Shown here one piece after another: positions 8,676-16,582 of a stretch of DNA of 36,080 nucleotides (position 1 is its first letter; every line of letters starts with the position of its first letter). Made by a program: the position numbers and the translations under genes. The DNA is from an uncultured Zoogloea sp. GTDB taxonomy: Bacteria; Pseudomonadota; Gammaproteobacteria; Burkholderiales; Rhodocyclaceae. The notes beneath the pieces were generated by a model. It was not told where the DNA came from. It did not search any database and saw only the letters and a program-made list of their open reading frames with translations. The stretch spans positions 1 through 36,080 of the forward strand of contig CALBTT010000014.1 in NCBI GenBank assembly GCA_937967645.1, given 5' to 3'.

Positions 8676-9431
8676 TCAGGAATCGAGGGTGAAGTCGATG
8701 GGTACGCGCACGGTGCCTGCCACGGCCTGGTCGCCCTGACGGGCCGGCACGAAGCGCCAGCTGCGCAGTACGGTATCGCGGGCCACATCGTCAAGGCGGG
8801 GATAGCCGCTGCTCTTGGCGATGGTGACTTCCAGCGGCTTTCCGTCAGCGCCCACATGAACGCGCAGCATGACCCGGCCTTCCTCGCCCATGCGACGGGA
8901 GATCCGCGGATATTCGGGGATGGGGTTGGCCAGATAAGCTGCATCGAAACGCGGGGCGACGACGGCGACAGGCGCCTCCCTGGCGGGTGCCGGGGCAGGT
9001 GGCGTGGGGGCCGCTACTGCGGCAGCGGCAGTGGCTTCGACCGGATTGGTTGCGGTTGCTGCCGAGGTGAGAACCGGCTGGCTGGTTTTCTGGACCTGGG
9101 GAGTTGGCTGACTCTTCGGCTGAATGGTCTTGCTGGTCGTCTTCTCGGGGGGCTTGACCGGCTCCGGCTTGGGCTTGGGCACCGGCTTGTCCTCAGCCTG
9201 GGTCAGCAGGGAGACCGCGATCAGGGGCTGCGGGGGCACGACCGGCGGGCTGCTGTCGCCAATGCTGCGTACGATCGCCACCAGCACGCCCAGGTGAAGG
9301 AGAACCGCCACTCCGACACCCGCGGAGTTGCGCCGCAAGCTGCCCGATGCAGGCCCGGCATGGGGTACCACCGCGTGGCGGGTGGGCTGATCGGTTGCTG
9401 CAGGGGCCTGCGCGCTGAGGGCAAGCGTCAT
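8676..9431 (-). CDS. tonB: TonB, energy transducer to outer-membrane receptors
   Basis: A 251-residue protein with a single N-terminal helix (about residues 37-58, starting GVGVAVLLHLGVLV). A Pro/Lys/Glu-rich spacer follows (PKPKPEPVKPPEK and a Pro/Ala stretch), crossing the periplasm. The C-terminal TonB domain (about 165-251) has the YPRISRRMGEEGRVMLRVHV segment and the typical SSGYPRLDDVA and SWRFVPARQG motifs. It passes proton-motive force from ExbBD to TonB-dependent receptors. The start has GGAG at suitable distance. Transcription probably begins at the promoter at 9566-9594 on this strand, inside the Fur-box-like palindrome, so iron repression is expected. Confidence 0.95.
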   Translation of the reverse strand: MTLALSAQAPAATDQPTRHAVVPHAGPASGSLRRNSAGVGVAVLLHLGVLVAIVRSIGDSSPPVVPPQPLIAVSLLTQAEDKPVPKPKPEPVKPPEKTTSKTIQPKSQPTPQVQKTSQPVLTSAATATNPVEATAAAAVAAPTPPAPAPAREAPVAVVAPRFDAAYLANPIPEYPRISRRMGEEGRVMLRVHVGADGKPLEVTIAKSSGYPRLDDVARDTVLRSWRFVPARQGDQAVAGTVRVPIDFTLDS

Positions 9432-9548
9432 GTCGGTCTCCAGTTAGGGCATTTCCTGGCTGGCTTGCGACATCGCCCTGCGGGTATGTGCTGGCTGGCT
9501 GAGAGGGGCACTGAATGCGGAAGCGTGGGACGTGCATTCCGCAAATAC

Positions 9549-9569
9549 AAATGCGAACGATTCGCATTT
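9549..9569. promoter_or_regulatory. Fur-box-like operator (perfect 9-3-9 palindrome)
   Basis: AAATGCGAA-CGA-TTCGCATTT is a perfect inverted repeat with a 3-base centre. It closely resembles the ATGCGAAT-type Fur boxes common in beta- and gammaproteobacteria. It sits between the divergent tonB and TonB-dependent receptor genes and covers the -10 region of the tonB promoter, an arrangement expected for repression by Fe-Fur. Fur itself is not coded in this window. Confidence 0.85.
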
Positions 9570-9594
9570 TATGACCTTGATTCCCGCCGGTCAA
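9566..9594 (-). promoter_or_regulatory. Sigma-70-type promoter of tonB-exbB-exbD
   Basis: On the minus strand TTGACC (9589-9594) and TAAAAT (9566-9571) are separated by exactly 17 bases, close to the consensus in both boxes. The -10 overlaps the Fur-box-like palindrome, and transcription would start near 9558, about 127 bases before the tonB ATG. No equally good promoter was found for the divergent receptor gene. Confidence 0.75.
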
Positions 9595-9735
9595 GGCAAA
9601 CAACGCGTCCACCCCGCAAATGGCCTCTTGCCCGGCTGGGCCGCATGTCGGGAACTTCTCCCATGGCGTCGTGGCGTCGCGCCTCGTAAGCTCCGCAACA
9701 CTCTCAAAAGAACACCGATCTGGAGACTTCCTGCA

Positions 9736-12240
9736 ATGCGTCTGTCCCTGTCCGAGCCGACCTCCCGGCTCCATCCCCTCGCCCTGGCTCTTGCCACACT
9801 GTTTGCCGGCCAAGCCCTCGCCGCCGACGACCTGATGACGATCGCGCCGACCGTGACGGTGATCGGCCAGACCCCGCTGCCGGGGCTGGAGCTGCCACTG
9901 GAACAGATCGCCGCTCCGGTGCAGACCGCTACGGCGAAGGATATCGACGACAGCCAGGCGCTGGACCTATCCGCATTCCTGAACCGTCGCCTCAACGGCG
10001 TGCACGTCAATGAGACCCAGGGAAATCCCTACCAGGCGGACGTGAACTACCGGGGCTATACCGCCTCACCCCTGCTGGGCACGGCTCAGGGCTTGTCGGT
10101 GTATTTCGACGGCGTGCGGATCAATCAGCCCTTCGGCGATGTGGTCAGCTGGGATCTCATTCCCAAGTCGGCGATAGCCTCGGTCAACCTGATGCCGGGC
10201 TCCAACCCCCTGTTCGGCCTCAACACCCTGGGTGGTGCGCTGGCCATCCAGACCAAGGAAGGTCGCACCCACGCCGGCACATCCGTACAGGCCACCGCCG
10301 GATCCTACGGCCGGCGCTCGGTCGAGTTCGAGCACGGCGGCTTCAACGACAAGGGGCTCGAGTGGTTTGTCACCGCCAACCATTTCGAAGAGAACGGCTG
10401 GCGCACCAACTCTCCGTCGACCATCCGCCAGATATTCAGCAAGCTCGGCTGGCAGGATGCCCGCAGTGACCTCGACCTGACCCTGGCCTATGCCGACAAC
10501 CGCATGAACGGCAACGGCCTGCAGGAAAGCCGCATGCTGGCCAATGACTACAGCAGCATCTACACCCAGCCCGACATCACCCGCAACCGGTCTCTGTTCA
10601 TGAACCTGACCGGCAAGCACAGCCTGAGCGACACGACGCTGGTGTCGGGTAACGTGTATTACCGCAAGATCACTGGCTCCACCTACAACGGCGACATCAA
10701 CGAGGAAGCGCTCTCCCAATCCCTCTACCAGCCCTCTGCTGGTGAACGCGCTGCGCTGGCCGCCGCAGGCTATACCGGGGTACCCGTCAGCGGAGCGAAT
10801 GCCTCGAACACGCCTTTCCCGTACTGGCGCTGCCTCGCCAACGCCCTGCTGGCGGATGAGCCCAACGAAAAGTGCTCCGGCCTGATCAACCGGACCCGCA
10901 CCGATCAGGAGAACTTCGGCATGTCGGGGCAGGTGTCCATCGCTGGTGACCTGGGCGGCCGCAAGAACCTGTTCATTGCCGGAGCCGGTTACGACCAGAG
11001 CAACCTGCACTTCCAGCAGTCCGGCCAGTATGGCTACATCAACCCGGACCGCAGCGTGACGCCGGTGGACGCCTGGGCAGATGGCAGCCAGAACGCCGGT
11101 GCGGGTGAAACCGCGCTGGACAGCCGGGTCAACCTCAACGGACGTACCCGTACTTACAGTGTCTTTGCCACCGACACCCTGTCCCTCAACAACCACTGGC
11201 ACGCCACCGTGTCCGGCCGCTACAACCGCACAGCGCTGAAGAACCGGGACAACCTGAACCCCGGAGGCGGAAATGACTCGCTCGACGGCAATCACAGCTT
11301 CAGCCGCTTCAACCCGGCAGTGGGCTTGACCTTCACCCCGTCCCGCAGCTGGAGTGCCTATGCCGGCTACAGTGAAGGCAGCCGCACGCCGACCTCCATC
11401 GAGCTGGGCTGTGCCAACCCGGAGAACCCGTGCAAGCTGCCCAATGCGATGGCCGGCGATCCGCCGCTCAAGCAGGTCGTGACCAAGACCTGGGACCTCG
11501 GCCTGCGTGGCCAGCTGAACGCGACGACTCACTGGAATCTCGGCGTCTTCCGCGCCACCAACCACGATGACATCCTGTTCGTTGCAGACGAACAGCTGGG
11601 CTACGGCTACTTCAAGAATTTCGGCAAGACCCGCCGGCAGGGTGTGGAAGCGGGAGCCAGCACCGCGCTCGGCCCCCTGAGCCTGGGGCTCTCCTACACT
11701 TTCCTGGACGCGACTTACCGCTCCGCAGAGGAAGTCGGCGGGACCGGCAACAGCACCAATGAGGAAGGGCCCGGCATGGAGGGCACCATCGACGTACGGA
11801 AGGGCGATCGCATCCCGCTGATCCCGCGACACATCGTCAAGGCCTCGGCTGCCTACCGGATCACCAACGCCTTCTCGGTGGGGACCGATCTGGTCGGCGT
11901 CTCCGGCTCCTTCGCCCGCGGCAACGAGAACAACCAGCACCAGCCTGATGGCACCTACTACGTGGGGTCGGGGCGCTCCGGTGGCTATGCGGTGTTCAAC
12001 CTCAATGCCCGCTATCAGGTCGACCGCCGTCTGCAGGTCTTCGGGCAGATCAACAATCTGTTCGATCGCCAGTACAGCACCGGTGCCCAGCTGGGCTCTA
12101 CCGCCTTCAACGCAGATGGCAGCGGGGTGGCGGCACGTCCCTTCGCCCCGGTGAATGGCGAGTATCCCCAGGTGGGTTCGACCTTCTTTGCACCGGGTGC
12201 GCCGCGCACGGTGTGGGTCGGCGTGCGCTACAGTCTCTGA
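9736..12240 (+). CDS. TonB-dependent outer-membrane receptor
   Basis: An 834-residue receptor. The frame is open back to 9532, but the ATG at 9736 is preferred: it has GGAG 10 bases upstream and begins a normal signal peptide (LALALATLFAGQALA, cleavage before ADD). A TonB-box-like TVTVIG follows. The plug domain (about residues 40-165) includes VNYRGYTASPLLG, VYFDGVRINQPFGD and the LNTLGGALAI motif. The remainder is a 22-strand barrel ending in VWVGVRYSL, a proper terminal aromatic/hydrophobic strand. Two cysteine pairs fall in probable surface loops (WRCLANAL...EKCSG and LGCANPENPCK). The substrate cannot be assigned. The neighbouring Fur-like site and tonB operon favour an iron or other metal chelate, but the NarL-type two-component pair directly downstream allows other substrates. 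Confidence 0.93.
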   Translation: MRLSLSEPTSRLHPLALALATLFAGQALAADDLMTIAPTVTVIGQTPLPGLELPLEQIAAPVQTATAKDIDDSQALDLSAFLNRRLNGVHVNETQGNPYQADVNYRGYTASPLLGTAQGLSVYFDGVRINQPFGDVVSWDLIPKSAIASVNLMPGSNPLFGLNTLGGALAIQTKEGRTHAGTSVQATAGSYGRRSVEFEHGGFNDKGLEWFVTANHFEENGWRTNSPSTIRQIFSKLGWQDARSDLDLTLAYADNRMNGNGLQESRMLANDYSSIYTQPDITRNRSLFMNLTGKHSLSDTTLVSGNVYYRKITGSTYNGDINEEALSQSLYQPSAGERAALAAAGYTGVPVSGANASNTPFPYWRCLANALLADEPNEKCSGLINRTRTDQENFGMSGQVSIAGDLGGRKNLFIAGAGYDQSNLHFQQSGQYGYINPDRSVTPVDAWADGSQNAGAGETALDSRVNLNGRTRTYSVFATDTLSLNNHWHATVSGRYNRTALKNRDNLNPGGGNDSLDGNHSFSRFNPAVGLTFTPSRSWSAYAGYSEGSRTPTSIELGCANPENPCKLPNAMAGDPPLKQVVTKTWDLGLRGQLNATTHWNLGVFRATNHDDILFVADEQLGYGYFKNFGKTRRQGVEAGASTALGPLSLGLSYTFLDATYRSAEEVGGTGNSTNEEGPGMEGTIDVRKGDRIPLIPRHIVKASAAYRITNAFSVGTDLVGVSGSFARGNENNQHQPDGTYYVGSGRSGGYAVFNLNARYQVDRRLQVFGQINNLFDRQYSTGAQLGSTAFNADGSGVAARPFAPVNGEYPQVGSTFFAPGAPRTVWVGVRYSL

Positions 12241-12252
12241 CCTGACTCAACC

Positions 12253-12274
12253 CGGCCTGCCCGAAGGCAGGCCG
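12253..12274 (+). terminator. GC-rich stem-loop between receptor and kinase genes
   Basis: CGGCCTGCC-CGAA-GGCAGGCCG forms a perfect 9-bp stem with a 4-base loop in the 50-bp gap. There is no T-run after it, so it may act as a partial attenuator or an mRNA-stabilising hairpin rather than a full terminator. Confidence 0.45.
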
Positions 12275-12290
12275 ACCGGGAGCGCCCTTC

Positions 12291-13622
12291 ATGGACCTCA
12301 CCCGACTGTTGATGCGGCGCGCAGTCTGGATCTTCCTGGCCAGTCTCTGCGTCGCCGTGTTGCTTGCCAGCTGGCGCGCCAGCGCCGACATCCGTCAGGA
12401 GAATCACGGCGCCCGTGAGGTGGCGCGCTTGCTCGACGCGCTGTCGGGCCTGCAGCGCGGCAGCGCCGACTCCCAACCGAATGACCTGGCCGCCTTGCAG
12501 GCGATCAGCCGCAGTGAGGCCCTGCGTCACCTGAGCTTCCAGATCGAGGATGGGCAGGGCCGGATTCTGGTACCTGCGGCGGTTCCGATCCCGGCGGGGG
12601 AGGGGGGCGCAAGGTTTGTGTTGCGCAGGGAGGACGGACAGACCTTCAGTGCAGTCCTGATTCCCGACCCGCTGAGCGAGCAGCAGGAGGCCATCGCCGA
12701 CATCCTGGGCATGACCGGGATGTTCCTCGTTTACGGGCTGGCGATGCTGCTCGGCTCCTACTGGGTGGTCCGCCGCGCCTTTGGCCCCCTGCGGGCCATC
12801 CTCGGCGCCATCGCGGCCTTCCGTCGGCAGGATTTCAGCGCTCGCCTGCCGCGTCTGCCCGTCCGGGAGCTCGACCACGTGGCGGGTGCCCTGAACCACC
12901 TGGCCGAAGCCCTCGGTGCCGCCGAGGCGCGCCAGAAGCAGCTCTCCGTGCGCTTGATGACCCTGCAGGAGGACGAACGGGCACGGCTGGCCCTGTCACT
13001 TCAGGAACACCTCGGGCAGGCGCTCACCGCCTTGCGTGCCAATGTGGCCTACCTGCTGCGGCGCACCACCAACGACCTCTCCCTGCAGGCGGCAGTGCGC
13101 GACATGGAAGCGCAGGCCCTGACATTGCATCAGTCACTGCGCGGCCTCCTGCATCAACTGCAACCTGTTGCGGACACCCTGGGCAAGGCCGGCAAGCTCG
13201 CGATTGGCGGCCTGCTCGAAGAGTTGGTAAAAAGCTGGCAGGATGTACGCCTGCCGGGCCGGGAGTTCACACTCGACATCCGGCCCGGGCAGCTCGAGCT
13301 GCCTCGTGAAACCAGCCTTTTCGTCTATCGGATGACCCAGGAAGCCCTCGCCAACATTGCCCGCCATGCCGACGCGCGGAAGGTGTCCATCGAATTGCAG
13401 CTGGATCCGGACGATCCGGCGGTGTTGCGCTGGAGCGTGTGCGACGACGGGGTAGGCATCCTGGCGCCCGAAGCCGCCATCCGTCATGGCAACGGCCTGG
13501 CCGGGCTGCGGGAACGCATCTGGGCACTCGGAGGGCAGCTCGAGGTCGGCCCCGCCGCACCCGGGCAGGCCCGGCCGGGGCTCCGCCTGGCTGCCCGGCT
13601 CCCCCTGGGGGGCACCGCATGA
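12291..13622 (+). CDS. NarL-type (HisKA_3) sensor kinase lacking the usual phosphoacceptor His
   Basis: A 443-residue membrane kinase. It has an N-terminal helix (about residues 9-27), a periplasmic sensor of about 110 residues, a second helix (about 140-160), a HAMP-like segment (about 160-215), a HisKA_3-like dimerisation domain and an HATPase_c domain. The ATPase region has N-box features (EALANIARHADARKV), a G1 box (CDDGVGI), and GNGLAGLRERIWALGG. In HisKA_3 kinases the phosphoacceptor motif is ELHDxLGQ. Here the aligned sequence is SLQEHLGQ, with Gln238 where His is expected and a histidine at 240. Either the phosphosite has moved or the protein no longer autophosphorylates conventionally. 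A GGGAG ribosome site precedes the ATG. The stop overlaps the regulator gene start (ATGA). Confidence 0.9.
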   Translation: MDLTRLLMRRAVWIFLASLCVAVLLASWRASADIRQENHGAREVARLLDALSGLQRGSADSQPNDLAALQAISRSEALRHLSFQIEDGQGRILVPAAVPIPAGEGGARFVLRREDGQTFSAVLIPDPLSEQQEAIADILGMTGMFLVYGLAMLLGSYWVVRRAFGPLRAILGAIAAFRRQDFSARLPRLPVRELDHVAGALNHLAEALGAAEARQKQLSVRLMTLQEDERARLALSLQEHLGQALTALRANVAYLLRRTTNDLSLQAAVRDMEAQALTLHQSLRGLLHQLQPVADTLGKAGKLAIGGLLEELVKSWQDVRLPGREFTLDIRPGQLELPRETSLFVYRMTQEALANIARHADARKVSIELQLDPDDPAVLRWSVCDDGVGILAPEAAIRHGNGLAGLRERIWALGGQLEVGPAAPGQARPGLRLAARLPLGGTA

Positions 13623-14254
13623 ATCCGCTCCTCAGGGTGGTGCTGGCAGACGACCACGCGGTCGTGCGCACCGGCTACCGGCGCCTGCTGGAGCTGGAGG
13701 ACGACATGCAGGTGGTGGCCGACTTCAGCGACAGTGACGCCACCTGCCACTGGCTGGCCGAACATCAGGCCGACGTGCTGGTGCTGGATCTGTCGATGCC
13801 CGGGCGGGGAGGCCTGGAGACTCTGTCCCGGGTCAAGCTGCGCCAACCCGGCCTCAAGGTGCTCATTTTCTCGATGCATGACAACCCTGCCATGGTGACC
13901 CAGGCCCTCAAGGCGGGCGCCGATGGCTACCTGACCAAGAGCAGCGAGCCGGATGCGCTGATCGACGCGGTGCGTCAGGTTGCCCGCGGTGAGCGTCCGC
14001 TGTCGCCCGATATAGCCTCCGCCATCGAACCCGTGGAGGAGGGCGTCCATAGCAGCCTGTCACCCCGCGAATTCGAGATCTTCCGGCTACTGGCAGCGGG
14101 CCGCAGCGTCGATGAGATCGCCCAGCGGCTGTTCCTCAGCATCAAGACGGTGGCCAACTACCAGACCGGGATCCGCCAGAAGACAGGGCTGGCGACGGTA
14201 CTCGAGATGTACCGCCACGCGGAGGCACACGGCCTCCTTGATGGCAGCGAGTGA
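13619..14254 (+). CDS. NarL/LuxR-family response regulator
   Basis: A 211-residue DNA-binding regulator. The receiver domain (residues 1-120) has the ADDH acidic pair, probable phosphorylated D57 in VLDLSMPG, a switch Ser in IFSMHD and Lys in YLTKSS. The LuxR-type helix-turn-helix (about 145-205) has LSPREFEIFRLLAAGRSVDEIA and LFLSIKTVANYQTGIRQKTG, fitting the family. The receiver looks fully functional, which contrasts with the missing histidine in its partner kinase. The gene is coupled to the kinase by a 4-base overlap. Its targets are unknown; the receptor gene upstream is a natural candidate. Confidence 0.94.
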   Translation: MNPLLRVVLADDHAVVRTGYRRLLELEDDMQVVADFSDSDATCHWLAEHQADVLVLDLSMPGRGGLETLSRVKLRQPGLKVLIFSMHDNPAMVTQALKAGADGYLTKSSEPDALIDAVRQVARGERPLSPDIASAIEPVEEGVHSSLSPREFEIFRLLAAGRSVDEIAQRLFLSIKTVANYQTGIRQKTGLATVLEMYRHAEAHGLLDGSE

Positions 14255-14275
14255 GGGCCCTTCCGGCGGCCCTCA
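14252..14275. terminator. Hairpin shared by two convergent genes
   Basis: TGAGGGCC-(8 bases)-GGCCCTCA forms an 8-bp stem. It overlaps the stop codons of both the NarL-type regulator (14254) and lplT (14273), and could serve as a bidirectional terminator. No strong T-run follows on either side. Confidence 0.5.
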
Positions 14276-15535
14276 GTGCCGGATGTCTTCGAGCTCGCTG
14301 ACCGAGTCGTACTCACGCTGATTGGCGTCGTGGCGGCGTTTGACCATGTACATGGTCCCGGCCACGAACAGCCCGAACAGCATCACCACCGTATTGATCG
14401 AGACCCCGGAGCTGATCAGCAGGGCGTACAGCCCGGTCATGATCAGGATGGACAGGTTCTCGTTGAAGTTCTGCACGGCGATGGAATGCCCCGCACCCAT
14501 CAGAATGTGGCCGCGATACTGGAGCAGGGCGTTCATCGGGACCACGAAGAAGCCGGACAGGCCGCCGATCAGCACCATCAGTGCCATGGCGAGGTTCATG
14601 TCGGTGACGAAGATCATCACATTGACGATCACTCCCATGGCGATACCCAGCGGAATCACCTTCACCGATGAGCGCATGCTCACCAGGCGGGCCGCCATCA
14701 CGGCGCCCAGCGCAACGCCCACGGCGACCACGCCCTGCAGCATCGAAGCCTTCGACAGATCCAGGTGCAGAGCCTGCTCGGCCCACTTGATGACGATGAA
14801 CTGCAGGGTCGCGCCGGCCCCCCAGAAGAGCGTCGTGGTGGCCAGCGATACCTGGCCCAGCTTGTCGCGCCACAGCAGCTTGAGGCAGTGGTTGAAGTCG
14901 TGAATCAGGTAGAGCGGATTGGACTTGAGGGCCTTGTGATCCACCCCTGTATCCGGCACCTTGAGGTTGAACAGGGCGGCGATCAGGTACAGCAGGCCGA
15001 CCACGCACAAGGCCATCTCAGGCACCGTGTCGATGCCGGTTTCGATGAAAGGAAGGTCCAGACCCAGTAGAGCCTGGGAGATCGAGGGCTTGATCAGCAT
15101 GCCACCCACCAGAGTGCCAAGGATGATCGCGCCGACCGTCAGGCCTTCGATCCAGCCGTTGGCGACCACCAGAAGGCGGTGGGGGAGATACTCGGTGAGG
15201 ATGCCGTACTTGGCCGGCGAATAGGCGGCTGCCCCCAGGCCCACCATGGCGTAAGCTGCCAGCGGATGCACCCCGAAGAACATCATCGAACAGCCCAGGA
15301 TCTTGATCGTGTTGCTGATCAGCATCACCCGCCACTTGGGCATCGAATCGGCGAAAGCCCCCACGAAGGCGGCCAGCAATACATAGGACAAGGTGAAGAA
15401 GAGCTTCAGGAGGGGCTCATACTCCTGGGGAGATTGCATCTCCCGAAGCATGTAGATGGAAGCGATCAACAGCGCGTTGTCGGCCAGCGCGGAGAAGAAC
15501 TGCGCGGCCATGATCATGTAGAAACCGAAGGGCAT
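14273..15535 (-). CDS. lplT: LplT, lysophospholipid transporter (MFS family)
   Basis: A 420-residue inner-membrane protein with about 12 hydrophobic segments. The N-terminus (FYMIMAAQFFSALADNALL) and the segments AAYSPAKYGILTEYLP and VVANGWIEGLTVGAIILGTL are characteristic of LplT. LplT flips lysophospholipids such as lyso-PE to the inner leaflet for re-acylation. In Escherichia coli its gene sits with aas, the acyltransferase. No aas gene is in this window, so re-acylation must be coded elsewhere. It is divergent from the LysR-type gene, with a 126-bp shared upstream region that contains a TATAAA -10-like box on its strand but no convincing -35. Confidence 0.9.
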   Translation of the reverse strand: MPFGFYMIMAAQFFSALADNALLIASIYMLREMQSPQEYEPLLKLFFTLSYVLLAAFVGAFADSMPKWRVMLISNTIKILGCSMMFFGVHPLAAYAMVGLGAAAYSPAKYGILTEYLPHRLLVVANGWIEGLTVGAIILGTLVGGMLIKPSISQALLGLDLPFIETGIDTVPEMALCVVGLLYLIAALFNLKVPDTGVDHKALKSNPLYLIHDFNHCLKLLWRDKLGQVSLATTTLFWGAGATLQFIVIKWAEQALHLDLSKASMLQGVVAVGVALGAVMAARLVSMRSSVKVIPLGIAMGVIVNVMIFVTDMNLAMALMVLIGGLSGFFVVPMNALLQYRGHILMGAGHSIAVQNFNENLSILIMTGLYALLISSGVSINTVVMLFGLFVAGTMYMVKRRHDANQREYDSVSELEDIRH

Positions 15536-15640
15536 CGCTGGGAATCGGAAGCTCGGTGAATTTTAGGGACCGCGCTTTATACCACGAAGGCGTTGCCACT
15601 TCTGGCGGTCCCGTCAATGTTGTGATTCAATGGCGATACG

Positions 15641-15657
15641 CATAAACCGGATTTATG
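15641..15657. promoter_or_regulatory. LysR-type T-N11-A dyad just before the LysR-family gene
   Basis: CATAAA-CCGGA-TTTATG is a perfect interrupted palindrome that contains the T-N11-A arrangement (T15643, A15655) typical of LysR-type regulator sites. It ends 4 bases before the regulator's ATG, where a ribosome site would normally lie. Binding there could repress the gene itself, and the site is also upstream of divergent lplT. Confidence 0.55.
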
Positions 15658-15661
15658 AACC

Positions 15662-16576
15662 ATGGCGGATCGACGTCTCCAGGTTTTTCACGCGGTAGCC
15701 CGACACGGCTCCTTCACCCGGGCCGCCGAGGCCTTGTTCATGACCCAGCCGGCGGTCACCTTCCAGATCAAGCAGCTGGAAGAGCAGTTCAACACCCGCC
15801 TGTTCGATCGAGGACACGGACGTGTCACCCTCACCGCGGCGGGCGAGCTGGTGATGGCCTACGCCGAGCGCATCCTCGGCCTGACCGAGGAGCTCGAGTC
15901 CCGGGTCTCCGAGCTGACCGACGAGTTGTCCGGGATCCTCCACCTGGGCACCAGCACCACCATCGCCGGCTACTGGCTGCCGTACCTGCTCGAAGGCTTC
16001 AAGCGCAAATATCCCCGCGTGGTGCCCCGGGTTTCCGTCGGCAACTCCCAGCTCATCGAGAGCCGCGTGATGGACCGCAACCTGGATGTCGGCCTCATCG
16101 AGATCGTCACCGAGCAGCCGACTCTCGACCGCAGGAGCGCAGGGCAGGACGAGCTCAAGCTGATCGTCGCACCGGGCCATCCGCTGGCCGGCGAGACCTC
16201 CGTGCGGGCCGAGCAGCTTGCCGAATATCCGCTGCTGCACCGGGAGCCCGGCAACGCCATCCGCGACCTGGTGGACCAGTACTTCGCCGCCGCGGGAATC
16301 GCCTTCGAGGATCTCAACGTGGCCGCCGAGCTGGGCAGCCTGTCCACCGTCAAGCATCTGGCCGCCCAGGGCTTCGGTATCGCCGTGGCCTCGTCGGCTG
16401 CCATCCGCAGCGGGGTCAAGGCGGGGCGCCTGGTCGGCATCTCCCTGGAGCCCAAGCTGTACACGCCCCTTGAGGTCATCCTGCTCAAGGACAAGTTCCG
16501 ATCCCGCCTCGTCAATACCTTCGCCGATTTCGTCACTGAGGAAATCGGTCGCCTGAGCGCCAGCCGCAAAGCCTGA
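15662..16576 (+). CDS. LysR-family transcriptional regulator
   Basis: A 304-residue regulator. The N-terminal winged helix-turn-helix (residues 1-62) includes VFHAVARHGSFTRAAEALFM and QPAVTFQIKQLEEQFNTRLF, which match the LysR signature closely. The C-terminal effector domain (about 88-297) is of the periplasmic-binding-protein type. The effector is not predictable. No Shine-Dalgarno sequence is visible before the ATG because the region is occupied by a palindrome. The alanine racemase gene begins 6 bases after its stop, so the two are probably cotranscribed. Divergent lplT is a possible target. Confidence 0.92.
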   Translation: MADRRLQVFHAVARHGSFTRAAEALFMTQPAVTFQIKQLEEQFNTRLFDRGHGRVTLTAAGELVMAYAERILGLTEELESRVSELTDELSGILHLGTSTTIAGYWLPYLLEGFKRKYPRVVPRVSVGNSQLIESRVMDRNLDVGLIEIVTEQPTLDRRSAGQDELKLIVAPGHPLAGETSVRAEQLAEYPLLHREPGNAIRDLVDQYFAAAGIAFEDLNVAAELGSLSTVKHLAAQGFGIAVASSAAIRSGVKAGRLVGISLEPKLYTPLEVILLKDKFRSRLVNTFADFVTEEIGRLSASRKA

Positions 16577-16582
16577 GACCCC

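Noticed and set aside
10066..11940. Long open frame (624 codons) on the minus strand
   Set aside because: It lies fully inside the TonB-dependent receptor gene in antisense, has a low-complexity Val/Gly/Ala/Gln-rich translation and no recognisable domain. It is a by-product of high GC content.
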